Source of the DNA: Oceanospirillum sediminis
GTDB taxonomy: Bacteria; Pseudomonadota; Gammaproteobacteria; Pseudomonadales; Halomonadaceae
Length of the DNA: 64,000 bases
NCBI RefSeq assembly: GCF_014164585.1
Contig: NZ_JACJFM010000015.1
Span: 51,250-115,249, forward strand
Reading direction: 5' to 3'
Shown here: positions 1-8,423 of the stretch, in pieces
Layout of the letters: each line of letters begins with the position of its first letter
How positions within the stretch are numbered: position 1 is the stretch's first letter
Made by a program: the position numbers and the translations under genes
Notes under the pieces: model-generated
Databases searched by the model: none
Told to the model about the DNA's origin: nothing
What the model saw: the letters and a program-made list of their open reading frames with translations, nothing else

Positions 1-61
1 TACTTTTACCAACGCCTTCAGAACCTTCCAGTGTTATAAAAACACCCTTTTTATTTTGCAC
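1..61 (-). CDS. tmk: thymidylate kinase, N-terminal fragment (cut by window edge)
   Basis: The reverse strand encodes about 20 residues ending KGVFITLEGSEGVGKS, the beta-strand plus P-loop (GxxxxGKS) that opens thymidylate kinases (dTMP to dTDP, dTTP synthesis). The only possible start is GTG at 61, because an in-frame TGA lies two codons upstream (65-67). An AAAGG-like ribosome site sits about 9 bases before it. The rest lies beyond base 1. Its place after mltG matches the usual pabC-mltG-tmk-holB order. Only the first 20 codons are visible, but motif and context agree. Confidence 0.85.
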   Translation of the reverse strand, partial: MQNKKGVFITLEGSEGVGKS

Positions 62-168
62 AGATCAAACCTTTTCTTCTATCCGGAGTACTACTTGCAG
101 AAACAAGCAGCCCCTTAAAACGATTCCCAAAGATGCCTTATTGACGGAATAATCAATCAGAAAGCACA

Positions 169-1248
169 CTACTGCTCAGCCCGGTCAGGGCTCGATTGAT
201 AATTCTGTTTACGCTTATAAATCTGATATTCCCGTACTGCCCGGTTATGAGCGGCCAGTGTACGACTAAAAACATGACTGCCATCCCCTTTGGCCACAAA
301 ATATAAAGACCCATCCTTTTCCGGGTTCAGCGCAGCATGAATTGCCCCCCTGCCGGGCATGGCAATAGGCGTTGGCGGCAGACCATTAATACGGTAAGTA
401 TTATATGCCGTCTTTTCTTTCAAGTGGGTCCGGGTCAGGTTGCCCTTAAAACGCTCTCCCAGTCCATAAATCACCGTAGGATCAGTTTGCAACCGCATTT
501 TTTTCTGCAAGCGGGTAACAAAAACCCCGGCAATCCGGGCTCTCTCATCAGGAACACCGGTTTCTTTTTCCACAATCGAAGCCATTATCAGAGCGTCATA
601 AGCGGATTTATAAGGTAACTTTTTCTGATCGGCCTGATCCCATTCTTCCTTAAGCACCTGCTGCATTTTACTGTATGCTGTCTTCAGAATATGCAGGTCA
701 GTGACACCTTTATGAAACTGATAGGTATCCGGGAAAAACTGCCCCTCCGGATGCAAGTCACGATAATCTTTACCCGCTGCAGCCTGCATAATATCACCAG
801 TTTTCATATCATGAGTTCTGACATCCAGTTTGGCCTGCTGTTGCAGAAGAGCCAGTACTTCTTTAAATGACAGCCCTTCGGGCAAAGTGATCTGATACTG
901 AACCGGCTTGCCTGATGTCAGAATATCAAGCAGCGCATGAGCATTAATTCCTTTTGGTATCCGGTATTCACCTGCCCTGAGTACATACTTCTGCGGATAC
1001 AACTTTAACCAGAGCCTCAGGGGCCAGCGGTGTTCCAGAATACCCTCACGCTTCAGTGCACGCAGCGCCTGATTAACACCTGCACCTTTTTGCAGTTCAA
1101 AGATCACACTATTCTGTATTGGCAAAGGCGCGGCCAGCATTTTCTTCCAGTAAAGAAAGCCAGCCAGAGCCGATACTGCCAGAAACAAAAGAACAGACAA
1201 CAGAATTAGTACGCTGCGTTTGTAAAAGAATGCCATCCGATAACCCAT
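169..1248 (-). CDS. mltG: endolytic murein transglycosylase MltG (YceG)
   Basis: Inner-membrane lytic transglycosylase that cuts nascent glycan strands. The 359-residue frame has one N-terminal membrane helix (about residues 13-33), a LysM-like part, and the YceG domain. The signature ASIVEKET at about residues 223-230 carries the catalytic Glu (Glu227 by alignment from memory), followed by MRLQTDPTVIYG. It starts 34 bases after the pabC stop, inside the fab operon, as in many gammaproteobacteria. The start is uncertain: ATG at 1248 and ATG at 1236 are both possible and neither has a clear Shine-Dalgarno. Confidence 0.95.
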   Translation of the reverse strand: MGYRMAFFYKRSVLILLSVLLFLAVSALAGFLYWKKMLAAPLPIQNSVIFELQKGAGVNQALRALKREGILEHRWPLRLWLKLYPQKYVLRAGEYRIPKGINAHALLDILTSGKPVQYQITLPEGLSFKEVLALLQQQAKLDVRTHDMKTGDIMQAAAGKDYRDLHPEGQFFPDTYQFHKGVTDLHILKTAYSKMQQVLKEEWDQADQKKLPYKSAYDALIMASIVEKETGVPDERARIAGVFVTRLQKKMRLQTDPTVIYGLGERFKGNLTRTHLKEKTAYNTYRINGLPPTPIAMPGRGAIHAALNPEKDGSLYFVAKGDGSHVFSRTLAAHNRAVREYQIYKRKQNYQSSPDRAEQ

Positions 1249-1282
1249 ATTCGTTGAACTTAAATCACGATAATTCAGTGAG

Positions 1283-2140
1283 TTAAACAGCCTGAGCCGG
1301 ATCAGGCAAGCCCGATTGCCTGTGCAAAGAAGAAATTAACTCAATCAGCTGACCGGCAATATCCCACTGTTTCCTGATCTGATTATTTTCCAGCCAGGTT
1401 CTGATTGGAATAACACCTCTGACGCTATTACATAAAAAAGCAGCCTCTGACTGCATCAAGTCGTCTGCAGTCAGAACAGATTCTTCCACAAACAAATGAT
1501 TCTGCTGACAATACTGCAAAATAAAGGCTCGCATCACCCCGGCAACACCAGATGTATCTAATCGGGGTGTATACCAGATATCTCCTTTCAGCAGAAACAG
1601 ATTACTGACCGTCCCTTCGATCAGAAGGCGGTCCTGACTGAACAATAAACCTTCAAAAATATCCGGGTCCGTCCATTCATTACGAGCCAGGATCTGTTCC
1701 AGACGATTCAGATGTTTCATTCCTGCAAGCACTGGCTGTGAGGCCAGCTTTATATTACAGCTCCTGACCGTCACGCCTCGAGTATAGTAGTGTGCAGGTG
1801 TAACCGGTACAGGCATTCCCTGAACCAGCCATCGTACCTCTTGCCTCTCAGGCACAGCATAGCCCCGACCGCCACTACCTCGGGTTACGATGAGCTTAGC
1901 CAGTCCTGAGCCAGGCACTACCCTCAGCAAACTCTGCCGGAATACTCCGGCGTCAAAAGGCAGAACAATTCCCAGACGGCTTGCAGAATCAGACAATCGC
2001 CGCCAGTGTAATTCTGCAAACATCAGCTGATTATCCACGACACGACAGGTTTCAAACAAACCATCGCCGTAAGCAAGTCCACGATCAGTAACAGGTAAGG
2101 TATCACCAGGCTTGCCGTTTATCAGGGTCTGAAATGGCAC
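1283..2140 (-). CDS. pabC: aminodeoxychorismate lyase PabC
   Basis: PLP enzyme of fold type IV that turns 4-amino-4-deoxychorismate into p-aminobenzoate and pyruvate for folate synthesis. The N-terminus (LINGKPGDTLPVTDRGLAYG) is the standard family opening. The PLP lysine lies in the AGMKHLNRLEQ segment, and EGTVSNLF is the usual cofactor-phosphate loop. The start is GTG at 2140 with GGA seven bases upstream; no ATG fits the family N-terminus. The 285 residues are slightly longer than E. coli PabC (269). Branched-chain aminotransferase or D-alanine transaminase are alternatives by fold, but the fabF-pabC-mltG context favours PabC. Confidence 0.93.
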   Translation of the reverse strand: MPFQTLINGKPGDTLPVTDRGLAYGDGLFETCRVVDNQLMFAELHWRRLSDSASRLGIVLPFDAGVFRQSLLRVVPGSGLAKLIVTRGSGGRGYAVPERQEVRWLVQGMPVPVTPAHYYTRGVTVRSCNIKLASQPVLAGMKHLNRLEQILARNEWTDPDIFEGLLFSQDRLLIEGTVSNLFLLKGDIWYTPRLDTSGVAGVMRAFILQYCQQNHLFVEESVLTADDLMQSEAAFLCNSVRGVIPIRTWLENNQIRKQWDIAGQLIELISSLHRQSGLPDPAQAV

Positions 2141-2177
2141 AACAGATTCCGCAGGCTATAAAGTCAGAGAAAGGAGA

Positions 2178-2203
2178 AAGGGCTTCTGTAAAAAGAAGCC
2201 CTT
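2178..2203 (-). terminator. hairpin after fabF
   Basis: A perfect 10-bp stem (AAGGGCTTCT / AGAAGCCCTT, loop of six) begins 6 bases past the fabF stop. On the minus strand it is followed by the pyrimidine-rich TCTCCTTTCTCT rather than a pure T run. It may attenuate transcription between fabF and pabC. Confidence 0.6.
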
Positions 2204-2209
2204 ATCAGA

Positions 2210-3448
2210 TCAGATACGGGAGAACAGCAGACTGCCGTTCGTACCACCAAATCCAAAGGAGTTGGACAGCGCATGATCAATTTTCATATCACGAGCAGTA
2301 TGAGGCACATAGTCCAGCACACAGCCTTCAGCCGGATTATCCAGATTAATCGTTGGCGGAGCCACCTGATCACGGATAGCCAGTATAGAAAATACTGCTT
2401 CTACAGCACCGGCAGCCCCTAACAAGTGGCCAATCATAGATTTGGTCGAGCTGACAGCAACGGAGCTGGCGGCATCACCCAGCACTTTCTCTACGGCACG
2501 GCTTTCAGCTACATCGCCAGCAGGCGTAGAAGTGCCATGCGCATTGATGTAGTCCAGCTGCTCAGGGTTCAGACCTGAATCTTTAATCGCATTCGCCATA
2601 GAAGCAGCAGCGCCCCGACCGTCTTCTGGTGGCGAGGTCATATGATAAGCATCATCACTCATGCCAAAACCGGTCAACTCAGCATAAATGGTTGCACCAC
2701 GGGCTTTAGCATGCTCATACTCTTCCAAAACCAGTACCCCGGCACCATCAGACAGTACAAAACCGTCACGATCAGCATCCCATGGACGACTGGCTGCCTG
2801 AGGGTCATCATTACGCGTCGATAAGGCGCGAGCAGCAGCAAAGCCTCCTAGTCCCAGAGGTGTTGTCGCCATTTCAGCACCACCGGCCAGCATGACATCT
2901 GCATCGCCGTAAGCAATAGTACGAGCAGAGTAACCGATGTTATGTGTGCCTGTTGTACAGGCTGTTGTGATCGCTATGTTAGGTCCCTGAAAACCAAACC
3001 GGATGGCAAGGTTCCCAGAAATCATATTGATAATACTGCCCGGTACAAAGAAAGGAGAAATACGGCGAGGGCCTTTCTCATTCAGCACACTGTGATTCGC
3101 CTCAATCATTGGCAGACCACCAATACCGGAACCAATCGCAACACCGATACGGGCAGCATTTTCCTCTGCACATTCAAGACCGGAATCAGCCACCGCCTGA
3201 ATAGCCGCAGCCATACCGTACTGGATAAAAGTATCCATCTTACGGGCATCTTTTGTCGGCATATATTCAGAGATATCAAAGCCTTTTACCGAGCCGCCAA
3301 ATTGGGTGCTGAAACCCGATGTATCGAAGTGCTCAATAGGACCAATACCACTTTTGCCGGCCAGGATACCATCCCAGCTATCTTTTACATTATTACCGAG
3401 GGGCGTAACCAAACCCAGGCCAGTAACAACGACCCTTCTGCGAGGCAT
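2210..3448 (-). CDS. fabF: 3-oxoacyl-ACP synthase II (KAS II)
   Basis: Condensing enzyme that extends acyl-ACP with malonyl-ACP, including the palmitoleate to cis-vaccenate step. The Cys-His-His triad is visible: Cys164 in [10 protein letters not shown], His304 in NAHGTSTP and His341 in [10 protein letters not shown]. The C-terminal NSFGFGGTN motif is also present. Its 412 residues equal the E. coli length. GGAGG lies seven bases before the ATG. The gene follows acpP after a terminator and is followed by a hairpin, so its level is probably set by read-through from acpP. Confidence 0.97.
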   Translation of the reverse strand: MPRRRVVVTGLGLVTPLGNNVKDSWDGILAGKSGIGPIEHFDTSGFSTQFGGSVKGFDISEYMPTKDARKMDTFIQYGMAAAIQAVADSGLECAEENAARIGVAIGSGIGGLPMIEANHSVLNEKGPRRISPFFVPGSIINMISGNLAIRFGFQGPNIAITTACTTGTHNIGYSARTIAYGDADVMLAGGAEMATTPLGLGGFAAARALSTRNDDPQAASRPWDADRDGFVLSDGAGVLVLEEYEHAKARGATIYAELTGFGMSDDAYHMTSPPEDGRGAAASMANAIKDSGLNPEQLDYINAHGTSTPAGDVAESRAVEKVLGDAASSVAVSSTKSMIGHLLGAAGAVEAVFSILAIRDQVAPPTINLDNPAEGCVLDYVPHTARDMKIDHALSNSFGFGGTNGSLLFSRI

Positions 3449-3541
3449 TGTGCTTCCTCCAATTACGAGATAAAGAGCAATCTTCTGAATAAACAGTTAT
3501 TCAGATAAGATCCGGAGTCTTTAACGATAAAAAGAAATGAC

Positions 3542-3579
3542 AAAAAAGAAAAGCCGCCCTGCAGAGCAGAAAGCGGCTT
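3542..3579 (-). terminator. rho-independent terminator after acpP
   Basis: The outer stem AAGCCGC / GCGGCTT (3551-3557 with 3573-3579) and inner stem CTGC/GCAG are followed on the minus strand by TTCTTTTTTG (3542-3550). It sits 38 bases past the acpP stop. A terminator here fits the high acpP mRNA level with partial read-through into fabF. Confidence 0.8.
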
Positions 3580-3616
3580 CCTTGTAGTCAGTCTGAGGAC
3601 TGATTACGCTCCCAGA

Positions 3617-3850
3617 TTACTGATGAGCAACTACGTAATCGATTGCTTCCTGAACGGTTGTAATCTTTTCAGCTTCTTCGTCCGGGATTTCAGTCTCAAA
3701 CTCTTCTTCCAGAGCCATAACCAGCTCTACAGTATCCAGAGAGTCTGCACCCAGATCGTCAACGAAAGAAGAAGCATTGGTGATTTCTTCTTCTTTAACA
3801 CCCAGCTGCTCGCCTACGATCTTTTTTACACGCTCTTCGATAGTGCTCAT
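3617..3850 (-). CDS. acpP: acyl carrier protein
   Basis: A 77-residue acidic carrier protein that holds growing acyl chains on 4'-phosphopantetheine. The attachment serine is in [14 protein letters not shown] (Ser at about residue 36-37). The frame is open further upstream to 3877, but ATG at 3850 gives the universal [12 protein letters not shown] start and has AGGAGA about 12 bases upstream, so I chose it. It is flanked by its own promoter candidate (3914-3942) and a strong terminator (3542-3579), as expected for one of the most abundant proteins in the cell. Confidence 0.98.
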   Translation of the reverse strand: MSTIEERVKKIVGEQLGVKEEEITNASSFVDDLGADSLDTVELVMALEEEFETEIPDEEAEKITTVQEAIDYVVAHQ

Positions 3851-3913
3851 AATTAAACAATTCTCCTGTGGGTACAAATCCGAACAGTCTTATAATTCAA
3901 AAAACTGGTCGGT

Positions 3914-3942
3914 ATTTTATAGAGGGTTATTGAGTGGCGCAA
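3914..3942 (-). promoter_or_regulatory. sigma-70 promoter candidate for acpP
   Basis: On the minus strand TTGCGC (3942-3937) and TAAAAT (3919-3914) are separated by exactly 17 bases, within the fabG-acpP gap. An internal promoter here would let acpP be made in excess of the fabD-fabG message. Confidence 0.5.
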
Positions 3943-3962
3943 GCCATTACTCAAAACCAGCT

Positions 3963-4706
3963 TTAGCGCATATTCATGCCGCCATTAACTTGCAGAGTTT
4001 CACCTGTGATGTAACCTGCACCTTCACTCGCCAGGAAGGCGACTGCATTGGCAATCTCTTCTGGCTGGCCCAGACGAGCCAGAGGAATCTGCTTCTTAAG
4101 CATGTCATGCTGCTCCTCAGGCAAAGCATCGGTCATATCCGTTGCAATAAAACCCGGAGCAACAGAGTTCACCGTAATATTACGGGAAGCCACTTCACGG
4201 GCCATTGCACGGGTAAAGCCTTCCATACCGGCTTTTGCCGCAGCGTAGTTGGTCTGCCCCATGTTACCCATAGTGGCAACAACAGAGCTGATATTAACAA
4301 TACGCCCCCAACGGGCTTTAGTCATACCACGCAGAACAGCTTTAGACACACGGAACACGGACTTCAGATTGGTATCCTGCACATCATCCCATTCGTCTTC
4401 TTTCATACGCATCAGAATGTTGTCTTTAGTAATACCCGCATTGTTAACCACAATCAGAGGGGCACCAAACTCTGCGTTAATCTCTTTCAGCACACTATCA
4501 ACGGACTCCTGAGAAGTCACATTCAATACCATACCTTTACCCTGAATACCCTGTTCTGCCAGGCCTTCAGAAATACTGTTTGCACCGCCTTCTGAGGTTG
4601 CAGTTCCAACAACAATAGCACCCATTTTACCCAGTGCATAAGCCGTTGCACGACCGATACCACGGCTTGCTCCGGTAACCAGAGCAACTTTACCTTCAAT
4701 ACTCAT
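3963..4706 (-). CDS. fabG: 3-oxoacyl-ACP reductase
   Basis: NADPH-dependent short-chain dehydrogenase that reduces 3-oxoacyl-ACP in each elongation round. The nucleotide loop TGASRGIG is at residues 11-18, NNAG at 88-91, and the catalytic Ser141, Tyr154, Lys158 have the usual spacing (NISSVV...TNYAAAKAG). It ends with GYITGETLQVNGGMNM, characteristic of FabG. At 247 residues it is full length. It starts 25 bases after the fabD stop and is clearly cotranscribed with it. Confidence 0.97.
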   Translation of the reverse strand: MSIEGKVALVTGASRGIGRATAYALGKMGAIVVGTATSEGGANSISEGLAEQGIQGKGMVLNVTSQESVDSVLKEINAEFGAPLIVVNNAGITKDNILMRMKEDEWDDVQDTNLKSVFRVSKAVLRGMTKARWGRIVNISSVVATMGNMGQTNYAAAKAGMEGFTRAMAREVASRNITVNSVAPGFIATDMTDALPEEQHDMLKKQIPLARLGQPEEIANAVAFLASEGAGYITGETLQVNGGMNMR

Positions 4707-4731
4707 TACATTCTCCGGACATGGTTAAAGA

Positions 4732-5676
4732 TCAGTCGCCTTTAACCAGATCAATAGCAGATGTCAGGGCATCCGGGTCATTAACAGCCAGGACCCTGAG
4801 GCTACGTTGAATTTTCTTATTCAAACCCGCCAGTACTTTGCCAGGGCCACACTCTACTGTGGTATCAACACCCTGATCCAGCATATACTGAACACAGCTC
4901 ACCCAACGAACCGGGCTATACAACTGAGCCAGTAAGTTTTCACGAATCGTATCCACATTCGTCTGTGGCAAACCATCAACATTCTGAACCACAGGAATAC
5001 GCGGCTCTTCGATAGCAATCTTCTCCAGCTCAGCAGCCAGACGATCAGCGGCAGGACGCATCAGATCACAATGAGAAGGTACACTGACAGCCAGAGGAAC
5101 TACTTTCTTAGCGCCCATCTCCTGACACTTAGCACCAGCCCTCTCTACCGCCGCTTTATTACCGGCAATAACAACCTGCCCCGGACAGTTATAGTTAACA
5201 GGGGAAACCACTTCATCTTCAGCAGCGGATCGACAGGCTTCTTCAATCTTTTCATCGTCCAGCGCCAGAATAGCAGACATAGCGCCTACTCCCTCTGGCA
5301 CAGCGTCCTGCATGAACTCACCACGCAGTTTAACCAGACGGACAGCATCAGCAAAACCGATAGCTCCAGCACAAACCAGTGCGCTGTACTCTCCCAGACT
5401 ATGTCCTGCCACAACATCCGGGCGCGGACCTTCAAGCTCTTGCCAGACACGCCATATAGCTACACTGGCAGTCAGAATTGCAGGCTGGGTCTTATCAGTC
5501 TGATTCAGTGCTTCAGCGGGACCTTCCTGAACCAGTTGCCAGAGGTCATACCCCAGAATTTGAGAAGCTTCTTCGAACGTGGTACGCACAACTGAGTAAC
5601 GATCAGCCAGCTCACTTAACATGCCAACTGCCTGAGAACCCTGCCCAGGAAATACAAAAGCCAGGGACTGTGTCAT
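4732..5676 (-). CDS. fabD: malonyl-CoA:ACP transacylase
   Basis: Transfers malonyl groups from CoA to ACP to supply fatty-acid elongation. The acyltransferase nucleophile is Ser93 in GHSLGE and the partner is His202 in VSVPSHCDLM; the family opening FVFPGQGSQ is at residues 8-16. An AAAGGG ribosome site precedes the ATG. It is the first gene of a fabD-fabG-acpP-fabF run, behind a TATAAT promoter candidate. In E. coli fabH precedes fabD, but here no fabH is present. Confidence 0.97.
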   Translation of the reverse strand: MTQSLAFVFPGQGSQAVGMLSELADRYSVVRTTFEEASQILGYDLWQLVQEGPAEALNQTDKTQPAILTASVAIWRVWQELEGPRPDVVAGHSLGEYSALVCAGAIGFADAVRLVKLRGEFMQDAVPEGVGAMSAILALDDEKIEEACRSAAEDEVVSPVNYNCPGQVVIAGNKAAVERAGAKCQEMGAKKVVPLAVSVPSHCDLMRPAADRLAAELEKIAIEEPRIPVVQNVDGLPQTNVDTIRENLLAQLYSPVRWVSCVQYMLDQGVDTTVECGPGKVLAGLNKKIQRSLRVLAVNDPDALTSAIDLVKGD

Positions 5677-5733
5677 AGCAAACCCTTTACACTGTTATTA
5701 TTAATTGGCTTCAGACCAGGACATTTAAGTCTC

Positions 5734-5799
5734 GGGTTACCGAAACCCTTTTAAATCCTTAATAGACTGACCACCAGGCCAGAACAGCGCGCGATTATA
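5734..5799 (-). promoter_or_regulatory. fabD promoter candidate and leader inverted repeat
   Basis: A perfect minus-strand -10 TATAAT lies at 5799-5794, with no good -35 (an eight-T run occupies the spacer). It would give a leader of about 110 bases before fabD. Between it and the gene, GGGTT (5734-5738) and AACCC (5744-5748) form a short inverted repeat around five bases, which could be an operator or a small hairpin. The gap 5677-5867 holds no gene. Confidence 0.5.
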
Positions 5800-5867
5800 G
5801 CACAACAGAAAAAAAATCGAGGCTCAATTTCTAAATTAATCTATTGCTTTACTTAACACGCAAGGCA

Positions 5868-6863
5868 CTATTGTGCCTGAATCTTTTCTGCTACTTTTTG
5901 ACATAAATCGGCCTTTACAGCACGCTGCGCATGCACAATAGCCCGATAAAAGCCCTCAGCTTCAGCAGCCCCATGACTTTTGACAACAACACCCTGCAAG
6001 CCAAGAAGTACAGCTCCGTTATATTGCTCCGGATTCAAAGAACGCCGTAAACGTTTTAGCACAGGGCGGGCCAGTAAACTGATAAAACGGCTATATAAAC
6101 TCCGGTTAAAAGCTTGCCGTATCTGCTGAAATAAAAAGCGCACAACACCTTCACTGGTTTTTAATGCTGTATTACCAGAAATACCATCACAAACGATTAC
6201 ATCAACATCACCAGTAAAAATATCACTGCCTTCAACAAAGCCCTTATACTCAATGTGCGGACTACTGGAGAAGAGCGCTGCCGCACGTCGAATCTGATCA
6301 GTCCCCTTCAACTCCTCCTCACCTACATTCAGCAATCCGACTGAAGGGGAAGCCTTATTCTGCATCACGCCAGCCATCGCACTCCCCATCATGGCAAACT
6401 GAAACAGATCATACTCATCACATGCCAGATTAGCCCCCAGATCCAGCATCAGGCATTCACCCGCTCGGGACGGTAACAAAGTACAGATAGCAGGTCGACT
6501 GACTCCGGGATACATCTTCAACAGATAGCGACTAATCACTGCCAGCGCACCGGTATTTCCCGCACTGACACAGGCATCCGCCTTCCTGTCTGCCACAGAC
6601 TGTACAGCCAGATGAATAGATGATCCTTTATAATGTCTCAATGCACTTTTCGGATTTTCATCCATAGCAACACTGATATCGGAATGACAGATTTCAATTC
6701 GTGACAGGTAAGCAGAGTGTTCAGGCAAACAGGCTGAGATCTGAGCCTGGTCACCGACAAGAAGAATATACAGAGAAGGGTTTTCTTTCAGCGCCCGAAG
6801 CGAGGCAGGCACTGTGACACGGGGACCGAAGTCCCCGCCCATCGCATCAATAGCGATTAGCAC
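5868..6863 (-). CDS. plsX: phosphate acyltransferase PlsX
   Basis: Converts acyl-ACP to acyl-phosphate, the first committed step toward phosphatidic acid with PlsY. The opening IAIDAMGGDFGP and the internal CDGISGNTALKTSEG and LGLQGVVVKSHG segments are PlsX signatures; 331 residues is near the family norm. The start is GTG at 6863, which matches the family N-terminus. It has only a weak ribosome site and lies 12 bases after the rpmF stop, so translation may depend on ribosomes arriving from rpmF. The usual downstream partner fabH is absent. Confidence 0.96.
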   Translation of the reverse strand: MLIAIDAMGGDFGPRVTVPASLRALKENPSLYILLVGDQAQISACLPEHSAYLSRIEICHSDISVAMDENPKSALRHYKGSSIHLAVQSVADRKADACVSAGNTGALAVISRYLLKMYPGVSRPAICTLLPSRAGECLMLDLGANLACDEYDLFQFAMMGSAMAGVMQNKASPSVGLLNVGEEELKGTDQIRRAAALFSSSPHIEYKGFVEGSDIFTGDVDVIVCDGISGNTALKTSEGVVRFLFQQIRQAFNRSLYSRFISLLARPVLKRLRRSLNPEQYNGAVLLGLQGVVVKSHGAAEAEGFYRAIVHAQRAVKADLCQKVAEKIQAQ

Positions 6864-6875
6864 AAGGGAGCCAGA

Positions 6876-7055
6876 TTACTCTTCGCCCTTGTCCACAACT
6901 TTCTTACCACGGTAGAAACCATCAGCAGTCACATGGTGACGCAGGTGGGTTTCACCAGTGGTTTTGTCCTCAGACAGCGCAGATACAGTCAGCGCATCGT
7001 GAGAACGACGCATACCGCGCTTAGAACGGGTTTTACGGTTCTGTTGAACAGCCAT
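6876..7055 (-). CDS. rpmF: 50S ribosomal protein L32
   Basis: A 59-residue basic protein starting [17 protein letters not shown], the standard L32 N-terminus, with [15 protein letters not shown] downstream. An AGGAG-type ribosome site lies about 8 bases before ATG 7055. The gene lies between yceD and plsX, the classic yceD-rpmF-plsX order that links ribosome and membrane-lipid synthesis. No zinc-binding cysteines are present, so this is the Cys-free form. Confidence 0.97.
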   Translation of the reverse strand: MAVQQNRKTRSKRGMRRSHDALTVSALSEDKTTGETHLRHHVTADGFYRGKKVVDKGEE

Positions 7056-7089
7056 GACAACTCACTCCTAATACAACTAGAGGTTGCAG

Positions 7090-7620
7090 TTAACGTTTGT
7101 CCTTCAGCTGCATCAGCACACTGAAAGGATTTTCCGGTTTAGTTTCAGGTTGCGCTTCTTCCACATCACCTGAAACCAGCATTTCACTTGAAACGGAACA
7201 CTCACCCTCATCGTGATACGATGTGATTGGCAGAGTCAGCAGAATCTCATCTTCAATCACAGGTAAGAGTTCCAGCTTTTCGTCTTCGACGATCAGCGGT
7301 TCATACTGTTTCGGTAAGTTAGCAGCCGCTTCATCAGAAGAAGCAATCGCTAACAAAAATTCGCTATCGACATCAATAGGCATCGGCTGCATACAGCGCT
7401 GACAACTGACCATTAACTGGCCTTTCAGCTTACCCCGTATAAAGCGTATCCGCTGAGGGTCGATATCGAACTCAAGACGTACATGGCAATGCCCTTGCGT
7501 ATCAGCCAGAGCACTGATCACCCGCTCGCATTTATCGAGAGGAATATCCCCCTCGATAAAACCTGCATCCCGGGCTAATTTGTACGGCTCGATCGTAATT
7601 GGAAGTCGGTCACCAAACAT
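7090..7620 (-). CDS. yceD: 23S rRNA accumulation protein YceD (DUF177)
   Basis: A DUF177 protein of 176 residues, needed for normal 23S rRNA levels in some bacteria. The motif MVSCQRCMQPM and the C-terminal PENPFSVLMQLKDKR match the family. The N-terminus MFGDRLPITIEPYKLARDAG aligns with E. coli YceD from its first residues, so ATG 7620 is the right start. No Shine-Dalgarno is visible, and the best promoter places the transcript start only a few bases upstream. It leads the yceD-rpmF-plsX operon. Confidence 0.93.
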   Translation of the reverse strand: MFGDRLPITIEPYKLARDAGFIEGDIPLDKCERVISALADTQGHCHVRLEFDIDPQRIRFIRGKLKGQLMVSCQRCMQPMPIDVDSEFLLAIASSDEAAANLPKQYEPLIVEDEKLELLPVIEDEILLTLPITSYHDEGECSVSSEMLVSGDVEEAQPETKPENPFSVLMQLKDKR

Positions 7621-7629
7621 AAGCGCGCA

Positions 7630-7658
7630 ATAATAGGGATATGACCCGCAACTGTCAA
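7630..7658 (-). promoter_or_regulatory. strong sigma-70 promoter for yceD-rpmF-plsX
   Basis: On the minus strand a consensus TTGACA (7658-7653), a 17-base spacer and TATTAT (7635-7630) form one of the best promoters in the window. The predicted transcript start is near 7623, only about 3 bases before the yceD ATG at 7620. Confidence 0.75.
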
Positions 7659-7722
7659 AGGATAGAATAAAAAGAACACCAAATATTTATCGACGTTGCG
7701 ATTATCGACAAGGATTCATCTA

Positions 7723-8304
7723 ATGCTCCCACTTGTTCTTGCTTCCTCCTCTCGCTACCGAAAGCAGCTACTGGAGAAACTAGGCTTGTCATTTATCCAG
7801 GCCAGCCCGGATACTGACGAAACAGCACTCCCGGATGAAACGGCACAGCAGCTTACAGAACGCCTTGCTTTGCTCAAAGCAAGTGCTCTGAGCACACATT
7901 ATCCCGCTCATCTGATTATAGGCAGTGATCAGGTCGCAACCCATAACGGGCGCATTATCGGAAAACCACACACCAAAGACAATGCTTTTCAGCAGTTAAA
8001 AGCATTCAATGGACAAAGCGTGACGTTTCTTACCGGACTATGCCTGTACAACAGCCAGACAGGCCAGCATCAAAGCCATGTGGAGCCTTTTTGTGTTCAT
8101 TTCAGAGAACTGAGCGATCAGCAAATTCTGTCATACATTGAAAAAGAACAACCACTGGATTGTGCAGGCAGCTTTAAATCTGAAGGGCTAGGTATCACTC
8201 TGTTTTCAGCCCTGGAGGGAAGAGATCCGAACAGCCTGATTGGCCTTCCTCTTATTGCTCTTACCACCATGCTGCGCAATGAAGGCACAGACCCTCTATC
8301 ATAG
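7723..8304 (+). CDS. Maf-family nucleotide pyrophosphatase (YceF type, 7-methyl-GTP)
   Basis: A 193-residue house-cleaning pyrophosphatase. It opens with LVLASSSRYRKQLLEKLG, continues with DTDE, and carries IGSDQVATHNGRIIGKP around residue 65-80 with the catalytic Asp. The head-to-head position with yceD-rpmF matches E. coli yceF, the 7-methyl-GTP-specific branch. The frame opens at 7696, but ATG 7723 has AAGGA eight bases upstream and gives the family N-terminus. Substrate choice is inferred from context. The usual gene symbol would be yceF or maf-1. Confidence 0.92.
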   Translation: MLPLVLASSSRYRKQLLEKLGLSFIQASPDTDETALPDETAQQLTERLALLKASALSTHYPAHLIIGSDQVATHNGRIIGKPHTKDNAFQQLKAFNGQSVTFLTGLCLYNSQTGQHQSHVEPFCVHFRELSDQQILSYIEKEQPLDCAGSFKSEGLGITLFSALEGRDPNSLIGLPLIALTTMLRNEGTDPLS

Positions 8305-8355
8305 CAGCACAACCTGAAGACACGCCATCATCTGAGATCCCACCTATCAGAGAAC

Positions 8356-8387
8356 AACACCTGCCAGGCAGCGACCTGCCAGGTGTT
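8356..8387. terminator. long hairpin between convergent maf and sppA-like genes
   Basis: A 13-bp stem with one mismatch (AACACCTGCCAGG / CCTGCCAGGTGTT, loop of six) lies between two converging genes. Neither side has a long T run, so it is a probable but not textbook bidirectional terminator. Confidence 0.55.
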
Positions 8388-8423
8388 ATCGGACACATGC
8401 CATTCAACTGAATCTAATCTTTA

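Noticed and set aside
3777..4595. Plus-strand frame of 272 codons over acpP-fabG
   Set aside because: Antisense to two essential genes, no ribosome site, no recognisable protein features.
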